64,000 nt of DNA, from positions 28,317,204 to 28,381,203 of the forward strand of contig NC_084706.1 of assembly GCF_033807575.1 (NCBI RefSeq), in the 5' to 3' direction. The notes beneath the pieces were generated by a model. The model searched no databases. It saw only the letters and a list, made by a program, of their open reading frames with translations, and was not told the origin of the DNA. The DNA comes from Cydia pomonella (Eukaryota > Arthropoda > Insecta > Lepidoptera > Tortricidae). The stretch's first letter is position 1. Every line of letters begins with the position of its first letter. A program made the translations under genes and the position numbers. Of this stretch, positions 40,960 to 52,270 are shown piece after piece.

Positions 40960-41760
40960 CAAATGAAAATATATTTTTCATAACACTTGCTCGAAAAAGA
41001 TCTTATTTCATGCAGTTGTACTGCAGGACAAAGGCTTGTTCCCCGGGAGTTATGGATTGTGAAAATAAAGCTATAACTCCCTGGGGAGTTATAGCTTTGT
41101 TTTATTATGTCACTTATTCATACAAACCAAGTAGAATAAATGTGTAACATTTATGTTTATGTTTAAAAAAAAATAATTTAATTAATTTAACAGCCGCTTA
41201 AAATATTTTTACATAATTTGCATACGTAAGTAGTTAGTAATGCATACGTAAGTAGTTAGTAAGGTAATCTTATACAATAAGTGGGTTCATTTTATATAAA
41301 ACTAGTGGGTGAAAAAAAAAGCAAAATGTACTGACCATAACACGAAGAGCGAGTTCTCCTGACACAGGTGTCTTCATACCTACTAGGAGGGCTCAACACT
41401 TGTAATAATTGTATACGTGTTTTTTCACAAAATAAATTTATTTTTATTTTATTTTTATAATTTTCAATCGCGGCTGAATGTCGAATAGGTCGCCTTCGAT
41501 GCCTAACCTGTCAAGAAATTACAAAATCTCGGATGAATTTTAGATATGTCACCGTATTTAAGAATTATTTCCCTTAAAATTTAGTTTTTTCTTCGCAAGT
41601 GTGATGAAGAACATTGTGTGTAACTCCGGAGGTAAGAATATTGCAAACTCGGATCTTTAATTCTAATTACCACCCTCGTATCCATAACTTCACTTACCCC
41701 CTTACTTGCACATTTGCTTCTACTTGCACAATGTATGTACTATTCTTTATTTCTTCACAA
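40960..41760 (+). repeat. Repeat AA, copy 2, longest
   Basis: The same blocks as 25536-26060, plus a perfect hairpin AAAGCTATAACTCCC/GGGAGTTATAGCTTT with a two-base TG centre (41067-41098). A short direct repeat CATACGTAAGTAGTTAGTAA occurs at 41221-41242. An inserted-looking segment (41260-41455) separates the two halves. Non-coding. Confidence 0.65.
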
Positions 41761-42089
41761 AAAAATCTAATTGCATATAACTGGCAGCTTGCATCCACTG
41801 CACTGAATCAAATCTGCTTAAAGGCCCCTTGACACCGACATACAGGGTGTCTCGTTTGTGCCGGCCACTCGATAGCCCTCCATTCTGAACTCCCTTTGTA
41901 AGCTTTGTGAGATACGAGGCTGTCTTATCATGGAGCTTTTGGCGTGCTTAAACTTATACAAGAAATCCTATACTTTCATATAGTGCATACGTGTGTGTTT
42001 TGTAGTTTGTTTTCTGAGATTTCTGAAGGTCTAGTGTATCATGAAAGCAAAATATTCGTTAACTATTCGATGACGTTAGGTGAGAAAAC
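41761..42089. other. No feature recognised
   Basis: Unassigned sequence, no gene. Confidence 0.35.
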
Positions 42090-42300
42090 TACTCGGAAAC
42101 TAAAAACCTATACTTTTTAGTTAACATGCGAGTGTGACATGCAACCTCAAACTCGTCCTTTACGAAAGATAGCTCATTTTGACAGTAATTTACCTTTTTC
42201 GTATGTTGGTAGAACTGGGTGGTATAGGTGGCCAAATTACGAAGTACAGCCCATGTGGGATCTTCGAGCGTATTAAGATCACCACTTAATTGGTTCGCGT
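42090..42300 (-). repeat. Low-copy repeat, inverse of 45870-46050
   Basis: On the minus strand, AGTGGTGATCTTAATACGCT, GAAGATCCCACATGGGCTGT, ACTTCGTAATTTGG and CACTCGCATGTTAAC match 45883-46040 in order. An 81-codon open frame on the minus strand covers it, but the second copy has stops, so I do not call it a gene. Confidence 0.5.
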
Positions 42301-42321
42301 TATATTTCCGTTGAATAAATG

Positions 42322-43243
42322 CAGTGGTCGGCAACCTTTAAGCAGCCAATGCACTTTGTTTATAATTTGCAACTTTATCACTATATCTGATAATTTATTA
42401 TTATGCAAAGAGCACTCGACAATGTCAACGACGACTGACAACGACAACAATTGTCAACAAATACCTATTTTAAAGGATACAAAAAAAGTTCCCGACAGCG
42501 GCAGTACTCTCAAGTTCAAATGCCGCACGGGCTTGCGCTTGCCTTACTTACTTGATAGTAATACTTTTCGATAATGAAAATCTACAATCAAGCTGTTTAA
42601 AAATATGCACCCTTTCTTCATGGTTCGCGATACTTATATAGTAAATCTGAATAGACCATAGATTAAGTACAGATACAATTATAATATGTTAACGGCACCA
42701 ATCATGGAACATTTAAGAGAAAATTTGGAGTATTTTTGTAATTTCACCGACACCTGTAAAATTTCTACCGCTTTACGCTTTAAAAGTTGAATGTCCAATT
42801 CGTCCTTTATGTTTTCTATGTATTTAATGAAAGCTACTGCAATTGGTTTCAATATTATTAACCAATAAAAACTGTGGTTTTTTGTGGCGCCATTAATTTT
42901 CAAAATAACAAGTATCAATGAAAAATTAAACTTAAGCAGCTCTTTGGCTCTTGTTTATGGTAAAATGTTGCCGGCGAATAAAAACTGATGGTAAATACTT
43001 GTTTTACAGGATTTGTCCATTACTAGTGCCTGTTCCATTATAGGGGTGTTTACTATATGTAGTACTACGAACAAAATCGATGTTTGTAAGCGCGAGGCCA
43101 CGAATCATGTTGTCCCTGTCATGTCATGTTATGTCATGATCATTTGCGTTCCGAACGCGCCGACTTGAGAGACGTAGACCTGATATAAATTTTATATACA
43201 AAATAACCAGGAAGGTTCGCTGGCCGCCTGTTGCCGACCCCTG
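42322..43243. mobile_element. hAT-like non-autonomous element
   Basis: Left end CAGTGGTCGGCAACCTTTAA and right end TTGCCGACCCCTG (complement CAGGGGTCGGCAACAGGCGG) carry the CAGxGGTCGGCAAC terminus characteristic of many hAT elements and their MITEs. The interior is AT-rich with no transposase frame. A convincing 8-bp target duplication was not found (AATAAATG against AACAAGAA), so the copy is old or one end belongs to a different copy. Confidence 0.6.
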
Positions 43244-44448
43244 AACAAGAATATTATGTATCCGTTTTCAAACGCGCTGATTGCGGGCGAGTGTAAATTC
43301 AAATATGACATTCGTAAACGTTTCGAAACCTAAACTCAATAGTTAAATTAGTCACTCGAGAGTTGTCGAGTGAAATGTTGCGTTTGGAGTTTCGCCCTCA
43401 GGTGGCAATTCCATTTTTTACATTTTCTAACATTTATGTAATATTTACTATTAAATTGTCTCTAGTTTTGTTCTGAAATTTGGCTTAAAGTGTTTTAAAG
43501 TACAATAAAATCAAGAATCTGACACTATCGTTAGGACTGACAAAACCTATGCTGGCGCCATCTGTAAAATACTTCGACCGGTCAACCCCATTTAACGTGC
43601 AGTAAGAAAAAGTTCAGACGTACGAGGCCACGGCATGTCGCATTTGCTGCTGTCAGAGAGGAGTGCTGCTGTATCTCGGTTTTAACCAATTTTTGAGGAG
43701 ATCAAGAAAACGTAATTTGTAGGTATTTCGACTAAAATATAACATTTGTTTATGCCATTGTACTAAGGGCGATAATATTCAGTTTAAGCAGAGCTTACTT
43801 CTTGATATTTTTAGATATTAAACTTTGTACAGGCAAAAATAGTTTTCTGTGTAGATTACTGCCCAAAAATCTCAGAAGCATTCTACACAAATTCAAGTAT
43901 CTCTTGTTTATCTTTGAAATAGCAAGCACTTTATCTTCTTAAATACTTCACATATTTGGTTCTTTACTCAATAACTTTTCCAATTTTCATGCCACTCTGA
44001 AGAAAATGGTATCAAATGAAAGCTAATAATGTAACTTACCATAAAACATATTTTTATTTTCTTATTAGACACTGTTTGACAAAAATCATTTGAAAAAAAT
44101 AGGTATACATACTCGTAGTATCCTTTATATTCAAAATTCCTTGTCTGTTTAAAAACTGCCATCCTCTGACCTTCTGACACATGTGAATTGGTACCTATTT
44201 CATTGAATTTATTACTTTCTAGAAATTATTATGTGACATGATGACATATTCCTTCAGCAAACCCGTTTTAAGTCCTCGTGTATGGGTGGTGCAGGATCAT
44301 GCTTACGAACTTTACTGTTCTTATAGTCCCATTTGACAGACGTGTTCGATAGGAATGAGGCTGGTACGTGGTGAAAGCTCGTGAGTCCATAAAAATCTCA
44401 CACAGGTCGACCTAGTCCCAAATTCAGAAAAACTTGTGCTTGGGGTAT
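43244..44448. other. No gene recognised over 1.2 kb
   Basis: Mixed composition with no repeats recognised. Between 43560 and 43680 the sequence is less AT-rich. No frame or splice-flanked block suggested an exon. Confidence 0.4.
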
Positions 44449-44627
44449 TAGGCGACGATACACAGACTTGTATAGATAAATTCATACTTAGGTGCATAGA
44501 TAACATCTATAACTCAGGAACAAATATTCGTGATGAACACACAAATAATTGCCCATACCGGGAATTCAACCTGGGACCTCTTGCTTTGTAAGCAGGGTCA
44601 ATACCGTCTAGGCTAGGAGACAGTTGA
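44449..44627 (-). mobile_element. SINE-A, copy 7, old and partial
   Basis: ACTCAGGAACAAATATTCGT, GCCCATACCGGGAATTCAAC (decayed B box) and GTAAGCAGGGTCA keep the order of the family with many substitutions. The tail half is missing. Confidence 0.7.
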
Positions 44628-45034
44628 ATTAGAATTTAATTGACCGGTTTTATATTATTTTTATAGAGCTCCCGATATTATTAAAACAATATAAAAGGTA
44701 ATCATGGTTTATATCCCGGTCAATTTAAGTCTAGTGAAACTAACCGTGAACCATTAAAAACTGTGACCGTTAAATTACTTATATGGGAATTTTCGTAATA
44801 ATAATGTCATTATTAACACACCTAAATTCAGTTTACATGTAACAAAGTAACAATATAATTAGATCTCTCCATTCCGTATTACCTACTTTTTATATAGCCG
44901 TACCTATCGATCTAAAACTTTGCTTAGGTATATATTGTTTACCTTTACCATCGATGAAAATACAATAGAAATAGAGGTATACCTAATAAAGGTAATCGGT
45001 GGATCTATTCGGTTGCTATTTTTTTGTTTTCACA
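44628..45034. other. No feature recognised
   Basis: AT-rich, unassigned. Confidence 0.35.
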
Positions 45035-45125
45035 ATCCATAACTCCCGCGGGAACAATATAGGCCTTTGTCCTTCAGTACGCCTGCATGAAATAAGATCT
45101 TTTTCGAGCAAGTGTGATGAAAATG
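45035..45125 (-). repeat. Repeat AA, short fragment
   Basis: CACAATCCATAACTCCCGCG, GGCCTTTGTCCT and CGAGCAAGTGTGATGAAAA are the inverse of 40975-41065. Confidence 0.6.
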
Positions 45126-46890
45126 AAAATTATACATAATGTATGTGATGTGTACCTATGTGAAACACCATTGATTACCGTATTGCAAATTGCCTCCAGC
45201 ATGGAACTTTTCATCAAAGTAATTGTTTACCTACCTGTCTTGATCTACCCAAAACGCTTAAGTACAAGTGGAGCAGGAGGAAATAAAATATAGGTACGCC
45301 TTTTTTAATTGATCGTTCGCTACATTACAATATTTTTTCAGGTCTTGGTAAGTAGGTATCCAATATAAACAATACAGTTGGTATTTTGTTTTGTAATATA
45401 AGTATTAGTTTATCTATGTGTACAAAAATTATGTGCACTCAAAAACAACTCAGCAAGATGTATCCTGTAGAATACTTTACTTGCCTCTGTGCCGCCGCTT
45501 CTTGAAGCTCATTATGATATGTTACGCTCTTCATGCTTGCTTTGCACTGGCCACGTAAAGTGGTAAGTTCTCTTTCTCTTCCATATTAGTGAGATAGAGA
45601 TACATAGCTACGTCAGCACAAACGATTGTCATCTTGGGTAGGCCCCCAGTTCAGTTTTTGATTGCGTGCTGAAACTTTTGAAAAAATATCGGACTTCAGG
45701 TAGGCATCGGGTAATATTAGTAGGTACTCAGCTATATGACCATTATTAAGGGTTTTGCTGTACACACAAATAATTGCCCATGGCTGCTGCATTGCTGGCA
45801 TGGCATCCACGTTAATGTAAAGTTTATAGCTCTCTTTTACTCATTGGCCTCGTACCTATAGCTTGAACAAATAAAGTAGTGGTCTTTATACGCCGGAAGA
45901 TCCTACATGGACTGTTCTTCGTAATTTGATGATTACCACCCAGGTCTGCCAACATGCGAAAAGAATTTAACTATGAAAGTAGTGAGCTAACTTTCAGAAT
46001 TGTCAAGTGTCACGTTGCGCAATACACTCGCATATTAACGTAAAACATATAGTCAGTAGTTTGCTCGATTAACTTTTTACATGACAAGTGTCAATCTGAA
46101 TGTCATCCGAGTCTGGTTACTTTGGAATAATCGTATCTCACCCAATTGTGACATTTTTTTCTTCATAATCAACGTGCTTAAAGAGGTTTTATCTTCATCG
46201 TCTTTGGTGATGTTTTGATTCGATGTTCATTTGAATATCATTCTTAATACTTTATCAGTTAGGTCAATATTAATTTGTGTTGTATTTCCACCATTTTTAA
46301 TGCGAGGGCTTGTAAACATTTTAACACGTTTATAATACTACTGCTTACTGCTGATGATGGCTCCACAACGAGTAGTAGATAGGAAAAATCAATGATATCA
46401 TTATAAAATAGAAAATGAAACAGTCATTCTATTATGCAGATTGATTAGTTAAATACTTGAACGGCACTTATAAAATTAGAATAAATAAATGTCACTTATA
46501 AATTTAATTTAATGAATTTCTTGAATGTATAAGTTTACTTCTGCTCGATATTGTCTGGACCGCATAAGTCATATATCTAGCAAAGATGAAATCAACAATC
46601 AGCTACTAAAAGTTTGAGCTCACTCAATACCATATTTAACAAATTTACATGCCTACATTTTTTTCATCATTTCGCTTCGGTATAATGTGCAAAACACGTT
46701 TATTAGTTTTTTTAAATAGACCATATTAAAATTAACGTTATATAAAAATATTTTATTATTTATGTCCAATCTTTTCAGAAATTAATAAGTAGGTATATTT
46801 AAACGTGACATATCTAAGTTTTATCATTTGTGACCGGTTTATTGATTAAACATGAACTAAAAAACTTAGTTCTCTCTCCTTGTCGTTAAG
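45126..46890. other. No gene recognised; low-copy repeat at 45870-46050
   Basis: 45883-46050 is the partner of 42090-42300 in opposite orientation. The remaining 1.5 kb is AT-rich with short, motif-free frames. It is the least repetitive long stretch of the window. Confidence 0.4.
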
Positions 46891-46893
46891 AAG

Positions 46894-47186
46894 GTGGCAG
46901 AAAAAATCATAGACCTCTACGAAAATGGGAAGACGACTTCAAAGCTCTTGCTGGTGCAACATGGCGGAGGAAAGCCCATGATCGGGAACTTTGGAGAAAC
47001 TTGGGGGAGGCCTATGCTGGAAAGCAAGAGAATCTCGACTCCGATGTCTGAAACTGAGCATTGATATATAATAATAGTTTTTAAACTAAGGATAAGTGAA
47101 ACTAGGAAATAAGATGTTTATTATATTTTGTAAACTAGTTAATAAGATTGTTAAATAAAGGCTTATTGAATTGAATTGAATTGAAT
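46894..47186 (+). pseudogene. RTE-like LINE C-terminus with ATTGA tail
   Basis: The frame reads R-P-L-R-K-W, EDDFKALAGATWRRKAHDRE, LWRNLGEAYAGKQENLDSDV and then a stop at 47049-47051. RPxxRWxDD...W...A.DR..W..L.EAY is the standard C-terminus of RTE-type and related LINE polyproteins. A short 3' UTR follows, then GAATTGAATTGAATTGAAT units (47167-47186) as the tail. Only about 46 codons remain, without a frameshift. The copy is dead by 5' truncation. Confidence 0.8.
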
Positions 47187-47719
47187 CGTTAAGAAGAGAT
47201 TATCGTCGGTGTACTCGTACTAATATTAGTTTAGTACCTATTTTACCTAAAGTTTTATACCTCAATCCGAGGACAATGCCACTTAAATATGTTCATAAAT
47301 CTTAGTGGGAATTGTCTCAGGATGTAGGTTGCACTTATAATTTAAAAACCAATAAGTATCCTCTTTTTTGTAACATCTGCCTATGTCTGCTTTTTTTCCA
47401 AAAATAAGAGGAAACGAGCTTTTATGGTTCGCCGGATCGATATACCTAATATTTGTTACTCTCGACTTTCGGAGACTCTCGGTTAAACTCGTTTGCATGT
47501 ATGTTAAAAAGATAGCAATATTTGCCGTTGTATCTTGTAGATATATTCAATTTAACCGGTTAATTTCTTTCCACAAACACAAAAGAAAACTAATTTGCCA
47601 TAAACTGATGGTACCTCATTAGAATAGTTCTTTAACTGGTAACCGCAAGCGGAAACGAAAACCTTTTCGTTCCCGAGTAATTCTACAAAAACGGTTTAAA
47701 AAATAAAACGGTTTGCGAT
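47187..47719. other. No feature recognised
   Basis: Unassigned. One further TTAACCGGTTAA palindrome occurs at 47557-47568. Confidence 0.35.
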
Positions 47720-47930
47720 CCCTTATAAATACGATACGAAACGTAAACGTGAGCGACAATTTGAGTAAACGTACTTATAATTTACACTCGCTCTTTGAGT
47801 TTCCAAAACGTCCCGCTTGGTGCGCTGTTCAAAATCCCATACAAAATGAGACTTAACCTAAACGCGAAAGTTACGTTACGCTATCGAATGGAAGTTACAC
47901 TAGAGGTACTGACTTGATATCGATACGATG
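47720..47930. mobile_element. MITE-X relic
   Basis: AGTTTCCAAAACGTCCCGCT, ACAAAATGAGACTTAACC, AAACGCG and TTACACTAGAGGTAC match 50540-50650. The left part pairs poorly with the right, so the copy is partial or decayed. Confidence 0.6.
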
Positions 47931-48414
47931 ATGTTTTAATAATCCCCGACGCAAAAAGGGGTGTGTTATATGTTTGACGCCAATGTCTGTCATATTCATA
48001 GTCATTTATTTCACGAAGCCGGTTTACATGTAAAAATGCCTTCAAATTATAATATTGTAAAATTAATAAGTTAAATACTTAAATCAATATAATAAAATAA
48101 AAAAAATCCAATTATATAACCATAATAAAGTTGTCTGTGGCAACGTAGCTCTCAAACGGATGGACCGATTTCGATGCCGTTTTTTTACGTGTAAGCTAGT
48201 TTCCTTGCGATGGTTCTTAGCTATGTTTGATAAAAATCGATCCCGTAGTTTGAAATGTATAAGCTTTTTCCGAAATTAATGTAAGGCATTTTCGCATTAA
48301 ATGGTTTAAAATCTTATGATTAGCGCAGCGACCTTTTGAAAACATTAATTTAATAGTTATTAGTTTACCAAACATCCCTTGCTGCGCCTCATTGCATATC
48401 TCGTATAAATAGTA
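47931..48414. other. No feature recognised
   Basis: AT-rich DNA. ACGGATGGACCGATTTCGAT near 48160 is a common retroelement-like phrase but could not be assigned. Confidence 0.35.
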
Positions 48415-48805
48415 CATTGTGCAACGGGGGGGGGGGTAAGTGAAATTTTGGATACGAGGATGGTAATTCCCGACAGACGCAGGCTGGAGGGAATTAACGA
48501 CCCGAGTTTGCAATATTCTTACCCCCGGAGTTACACACAATGTTTTTCATCACACATGCGCAGAAAAAACTAAATTTTAAGCGAAATAATTCTTAAATAC
48601 GGTGACATATCAAACATTCGTCCGCCATTTTGTAATTTATTGGAAGGTGAGGAATCGAAGGCACAGACCTATTCGGCATTCAGCCACGATTTAAAACTAT
48701 ATAAAAATATTTTAAACGGCTGTTAAATTAATCAAATTAAATAATTTAAAACATAAACAAAAATATTAAATTATAAACGTCAGTACTTTAAAAGTAAAAC
48801 TCATT
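48415..48805 (-). repeat. Repeat AA, minus copy
   Basis: AGTGAAATTTTGGATACGAG, CCCCGGAGTTACACACAATG, ACGGTGACATATCAAACATT, ATTCGGCATTCAGCCACGAT and AATATTTTAAACGGCTGTTA are the inverse of 25770-26050 and 41160-41700. A G run at 48426-48437 interrupts it. Confidence 0.65.
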
Positions 48806-48827
48806 TATGCTACTTGGTTTTTTTTTA

Positions 48828-48962
48828 TACTACGTCGGTGGCAAACAAGCATACGGCCCGCCTGATGGTAAGCAGTCTCCATAGCCTATGTACGCCTGCA
48901 ACTCCAGAGGAGTTACATGCGCGTTGCCGACCCTAACCCCCCCCCCCCCCCCCTCGTTGAGC
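48828..48962 (-). repeat. SINE-D type retroposon end
   Basis: ACTACGTCGGTGGCAAACAA, CGGCCCGCCTGATGGTAAGC and GTTGCCGACCCTAACC, with a 16-base C run. It is the inverse of 3012-3150 and lies directly against repeat AA. Confidence 0.7.
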
Positions 48963-48979
48963 TCTGGCAACCTTACTTA

Positions 48980-49235
48980 CCGACTATGAGTAGGGTCTAG
49001 TGTTATTTGGCTGCGGTTTTCTGTAAGGTGGAGGTACTTCCCCAGTTGGGCTCTGCTCTAGATCTGGAATGACATCCAATGGCTGAATGAATAAGTAACA
49101 CCCGTTCGCCCACTGCTGAGCATAGACCTCTCTTCGTGTACGCCACTTATCCCGGCCCTGGGCTAGTCGCAGCCAGAAGTGTCCCGCGATTTTTCGAATG
49201 TCATCCACCCAACGAGCCAATGGACGCCAGTGGTG
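48980..49235 (-). pseudogene. RTE-like LINE C-terminal fragment
   Basis: The minus-strand frame (to about 49232) reads W-R-P-L-A-R-W-V-D-D, then IRKIAGHFWLRLAQGRDKW and RTRREVYAQQWANG. RWxDDI.K.AG..W...AQ.R..W...REAY.QQW is a recognised C-terminal signature of RTE-group LINEs. The stretch beyond QQW, to 48984, is open but has no family resemblance and may be 3' UTR read through. Heavily 5'-truncated and inactive. Confidence 0.75.
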
Positions 49236-49474
49236 ACATCATGGTTCCATTTTTATCACTTGTCATTATGCCCGTCACTTTCGCACTTACATACTTGTTA
49301 GAACGTGACAGGCATGGTGACAAATGATAAAGAGCCGACCATCTTAGCCTTACAGGGGCTTCTTTCATCCGAAAATATAAAATATACTTAGGATGTTATT
49401 ACACTACCGGGTGGCTACTCTAGTTTACCTAGCACTTTGCTCTGCGATTCTCAACAACACGATCACAAAATAAA

Positions 49475-49893
49475 AAATAAACAGAAGATCCGTGCCCACC
49501 GTTCTGGAAAATACATACCTAAACTTGCCCGACTCACTAGGGTTGCTTTTCTATTTTGCAATTTCGAATTTTAAAAAGGAGTAGGTAATATAAGTTTACA
49601 GACATACATACATCGATTCGTTTATACATACATCTTATCATGTTTACATTCCTTAGAGACTGCATTTTGACGTACATGACAGTAGCAAGTGTAGTCAAGT
49701 GAGCAACGCGCGCACAGCCCGACTAAGCTCTGCCCGAGAGTGCCCGAGAACGCCTGTAAATGTAACGTCTGTGTGCGTAAATGTCACGTCTGTGTGCGTA
49801 AATGTCACGTCTGTGTGCGTGCGGCGAAAATGGCACTTTGTACTGAGCGAAGTCTCTGCTCCGGCGCGCGCCGCCGCTATTTACTTTGTGACA
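49475..49893 (+). repeat. Repeat CC, copy 2, with extra 21-bp units
   Basis: Same blocks as 31250-31676. The unit GTGTGCGTAAATGTCACGTC is repeated three times here (49770-49830), against one and a half at 31 kb. Ends CTCCGGCGCGCGCCGCCGCT and TTTACTTTGTGAC are conserved exactly. Confidence 0.7.
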
Positions 49894-50046
49894 AGATGGA
49901 GTCTGAGAGCACCTTATTTAATTAAGGTGCCGTGAGTTCAGGTCGTTTTCAGAAGGCGAGTTGCAACTCGCTAACCACTGAGCCGGCCGTGCGTGTCGGA
50001 ATCGCGGATCTCATTGTTTTTGATTTGTTATTTTTAGTTAGTTTAA

Positions 50047-50300
50047 AGCCTAGCGTGGTATGGGCATGTGATGCGGAGGGATGAAAGTCATGTGACGAGA
50101 AAGGTATTACGAATGAATGTGGAGGGATGGAACGGGAGAGGAAAACCTAGGAAAAGGTGGATGGATTGTGTGAGAGATGACATGAAACGAACGCGAGTGA
50201 ATGATGAGATGACGGGTGACAGAATGATATGGAAGAAAAAGACATGCTGCGCCGACCCCAAATGAATGGGATAAGGGCAAACGAATGATGATTTTTAGTT
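50047..50300 (+). pseudogene. LINE reverse transcriptase C-terminus
   Basis: The frame reads W-Y-G-H-V-M-R-R-D-E, then SHVTRKVLRMNVEGWNGRGK, PRKRWMDCVRDDMKRTRVND and KKKTCCADPK, stopping at 50263-50265. RWYGHVxRRxE...GRGRPKxRWMDCVKDDM...W...TCCADPK is a well-known C-terminal signature of lepidopteran non-LTR retrotransposons. About 73 codons survive in frame, preserving nearly all of the signature, so this is the youngest-looking of the short LINE remnants. RT core and endonuclease are absent. Confidence 0.82.
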
Positions 50301-50454
50301 AGTTTAAAAATAAGTAATTGTTCAGTGCCAACAAAAATAGAATGACGCATTTTTAAAAGCACTTTCCATGTAGCTTTAGTGCAAATATAGTTAACAAAAT
50401 AATCGTCATGCATTTTAGACTTATGTTAGTGTTTTTTTGTCGATCGAAAAGTTT

Positions 50455-50657
50455 AAATCTGTACCCCTAGTGTAAATAAATTCGATTTCGAAACGTGACG
50501 TACGCGTTTGCGTTTAGTCTCATTTTATATTGGATTTAGAAAGAGCGCGCCAAGCGGGACGTTTTGGAAACTCAAAATCCTATACAAAATGAGACTTAAC
50601 TCAAACGCGTTCGTCACGTTATGATGTCGATTGAATTTACACTAGGGGTACAGATTT
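50455..50657. mobile_element. MITE-X, near-complete palindrome
   Basis: Outer arms AAATCTGTACCCCTAGTGTA (50455) and TACACTAGGGGTACAGATTT (to 50657) are perfect inverted repeats. Inner arms with GCGTTTAGTCTCATTTTATA face TACAAAATGAGACTTAACTC. About 85 bp per arm surrounds a GC-rich loop (AAGCGGGACGTTTTGG). Confidence 0.85.
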
Positions 50658-50813
50658 CGATGAAGTTCGGTTAGTTTTTAAGTGAATTTGAATAATCTAT
50701 TGACATGTGTATTTTAATTTATCATAACTGTGTTATTAATTATTATTATTTAACGGACAGTGTATGCTAATTCAAATATTATTACTTGTTATAATGTTAT
50801 TATTAATGAAAAG

Positions 50814-51398
50814 TAAATATTACAGGACATTACTACACAAATTGACTAAGTCTCACAGTAAGCTCAATAAGGCCTGTGTTGTTTTGTGTTATGGCAACAC
50901 AAGCCTTATTGAGCTTAATGTATTTATATTATAAATATTTTTATTTATAATATACATATTATGTATATAAGTACTTAAGTACATAGAAAACACCCATAGC
51001 TCAGGAACAAATATCCGTGCTCATCACGTTCGTTTCGTTCGTGCAATTTTATTTAAACTTAGTGTTAAGTATGTTCGTCATGTTTATTTTATGTTTCTTT
51101 CCTTTTGTCTGTTACCTTCCGTGATTATTTCGCACTCGATGGTCTCATCGGAAGATCAGCGCTGGAAGTCGCCAGCAACATGCTGAGATGAGGCCATTTC
51201 GTGACACTTTACTCTCACTATGTTCTCTTTTATGTCTGTGTATTACTGTTTGTGTGTTTATGAATAAACCAAATTCTATTCTATTCTATTCTATCACACG
51301 AATGAATGCCCTTGCCAGGATTCGAATCCGAGACTATCGGCTTCATAGGCAGGGTCAAGTGACCCACACAATCTATCTATCTAGGCTAGGAGGTCGTC
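50814..51398 (-). mobile_element. SINE-A, copy 8, split by SINE-E
   Basis: Tail part 50814-51027 and head part 51298-51398 (B box complement GGATTCGAATCC) belong to one SINE-A. A SINE-E sits between. Near 50858-50920 a segment is inverted on itself (AGCTCAATAAGGCCTGTGTT facing CAACACAAGCCTTATTGAGC), a hairpin not seen in other copies. Confidence 0.8.
51028..51292 (+). mobile_element. SINE-E, copy 2, with ATTCT tail
   Basis: CATCGGAAGATCAGCGCTGG, CAACATGCTGAGATGAGG and CCATTTCGTGACA match 7229-7300. It ends with ATGAATAAACC and ATTCT units (51273-51292). ATCAC at 51023-51027 and again at 51293-51297 is a clean 5-bp target duplication. Confidence 0.8.
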
Positions 51399-52020
51399 CG
51401 TTTTTATATGGAAAATAATATCCCGTGGATACCCACTTACGAACTATTGTCTTAATATAGATCTGTCCGTAAAGAAGCAACTCTGTAGGTAAGCGCTGAG
51501 AATAGCAAGCACGTTATTTACTGCAGCGGTTCCAGACCAAGACGGGATTAAAGTAAAGTGGTCTGTCCGGTCTAAAACTAAAGGGGGATTTATACGGATT
51601 TCCCTGACAGTGTCCTATAACCCTACCTATTTATCCCACCTACAACCGATCTTTTGTAATTATTGTCAAAGAAGCACTAAAGCGATTGTTTAATCGCTAG
51701 GTGCACGTTGCAATTTATGGTACGTAACTAAAAAAATACCATTTGTTTGATTATTGATCTCACGAACTACTCCAATGAGTCTCCTCTGACTTGTAAGTAA
51801 GCATAACAATTTAAATTACTTCGCGTTTTTGGAACTTTAAAAATTTCTTTAGATACTCGAGAAGTCCTGCTCGAGAATTCCCGTCCCTCGAGAAATGGTC
51901 GAGAAACCAGAAATCCTATGCACGACGGGTGCTGCCCTCATTTTGCGGGCAATTCTATGTTAATCTTATAAAGTAAAATTAGTTAAAAGGCTGCCGCTTA
52001 CAATAATGTGGGGCATTCCA
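51399..52020. other. No feature recognised
   Basis: Unassigned. CTCGAGAATTCCC and CCTCGAGAAATGG form small local repeats near 51870. Confidence 0.35.
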
Positions 52021-52270
52021 TTATGGCTCCTCTACACGATGGCCCAGCGCTGGAGCAGCGAGATGACTATGTGATGGTAGAGAGCAAGCCTTATGGAATG
52101 CGCCACGTGCATACACGCTAGCCCACTACCTTTAATGTGCGGACTAAAAACCGACGCCCTGGCCATCCCATCGCCACCACGCCATTATACATCCGACACC
52201 ACTGCGCTCTCCACACGCTGGCCCATCTTAGTGGGCCAGTATGATGGCCCATCGGGTAGAGGAGGCATAA
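52021..52270. mobile_element. MITE-Y, intact 250-bp copy
   Basis: Ends TTATGGCTCCTCTACACGAT and ATCGGGTAGAGGAGGCATAA are inverted repeats, followed inward by GGCCCA and TGGGCCAGTATGATGG. The interior is non-coding (TAACCCACGTG-like blocks, ATACATCCGACACCACTGCG). Confidence 0.8.

Noticed and set aside
42089..42334. 81-codon minus-strand gene
   Set aside because: A second copy of the underlying DNA at 45870-46050 is interrupted by stops in this frame, so no coding constraint is visible.
43244..46890. Host gene in the least repetitive stretch
   Set aside because: I looked for long frames, splice-bounded blocks and known motifs on both strands and found none that stood out.
49699..49935. Cysteine-rich repeat protein (NVCVRKCHVCVR type)
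   Set aside because: It comes from the 21-bp tandem units in repeat CC. The other copy at 31 kb does not preserve the frame.
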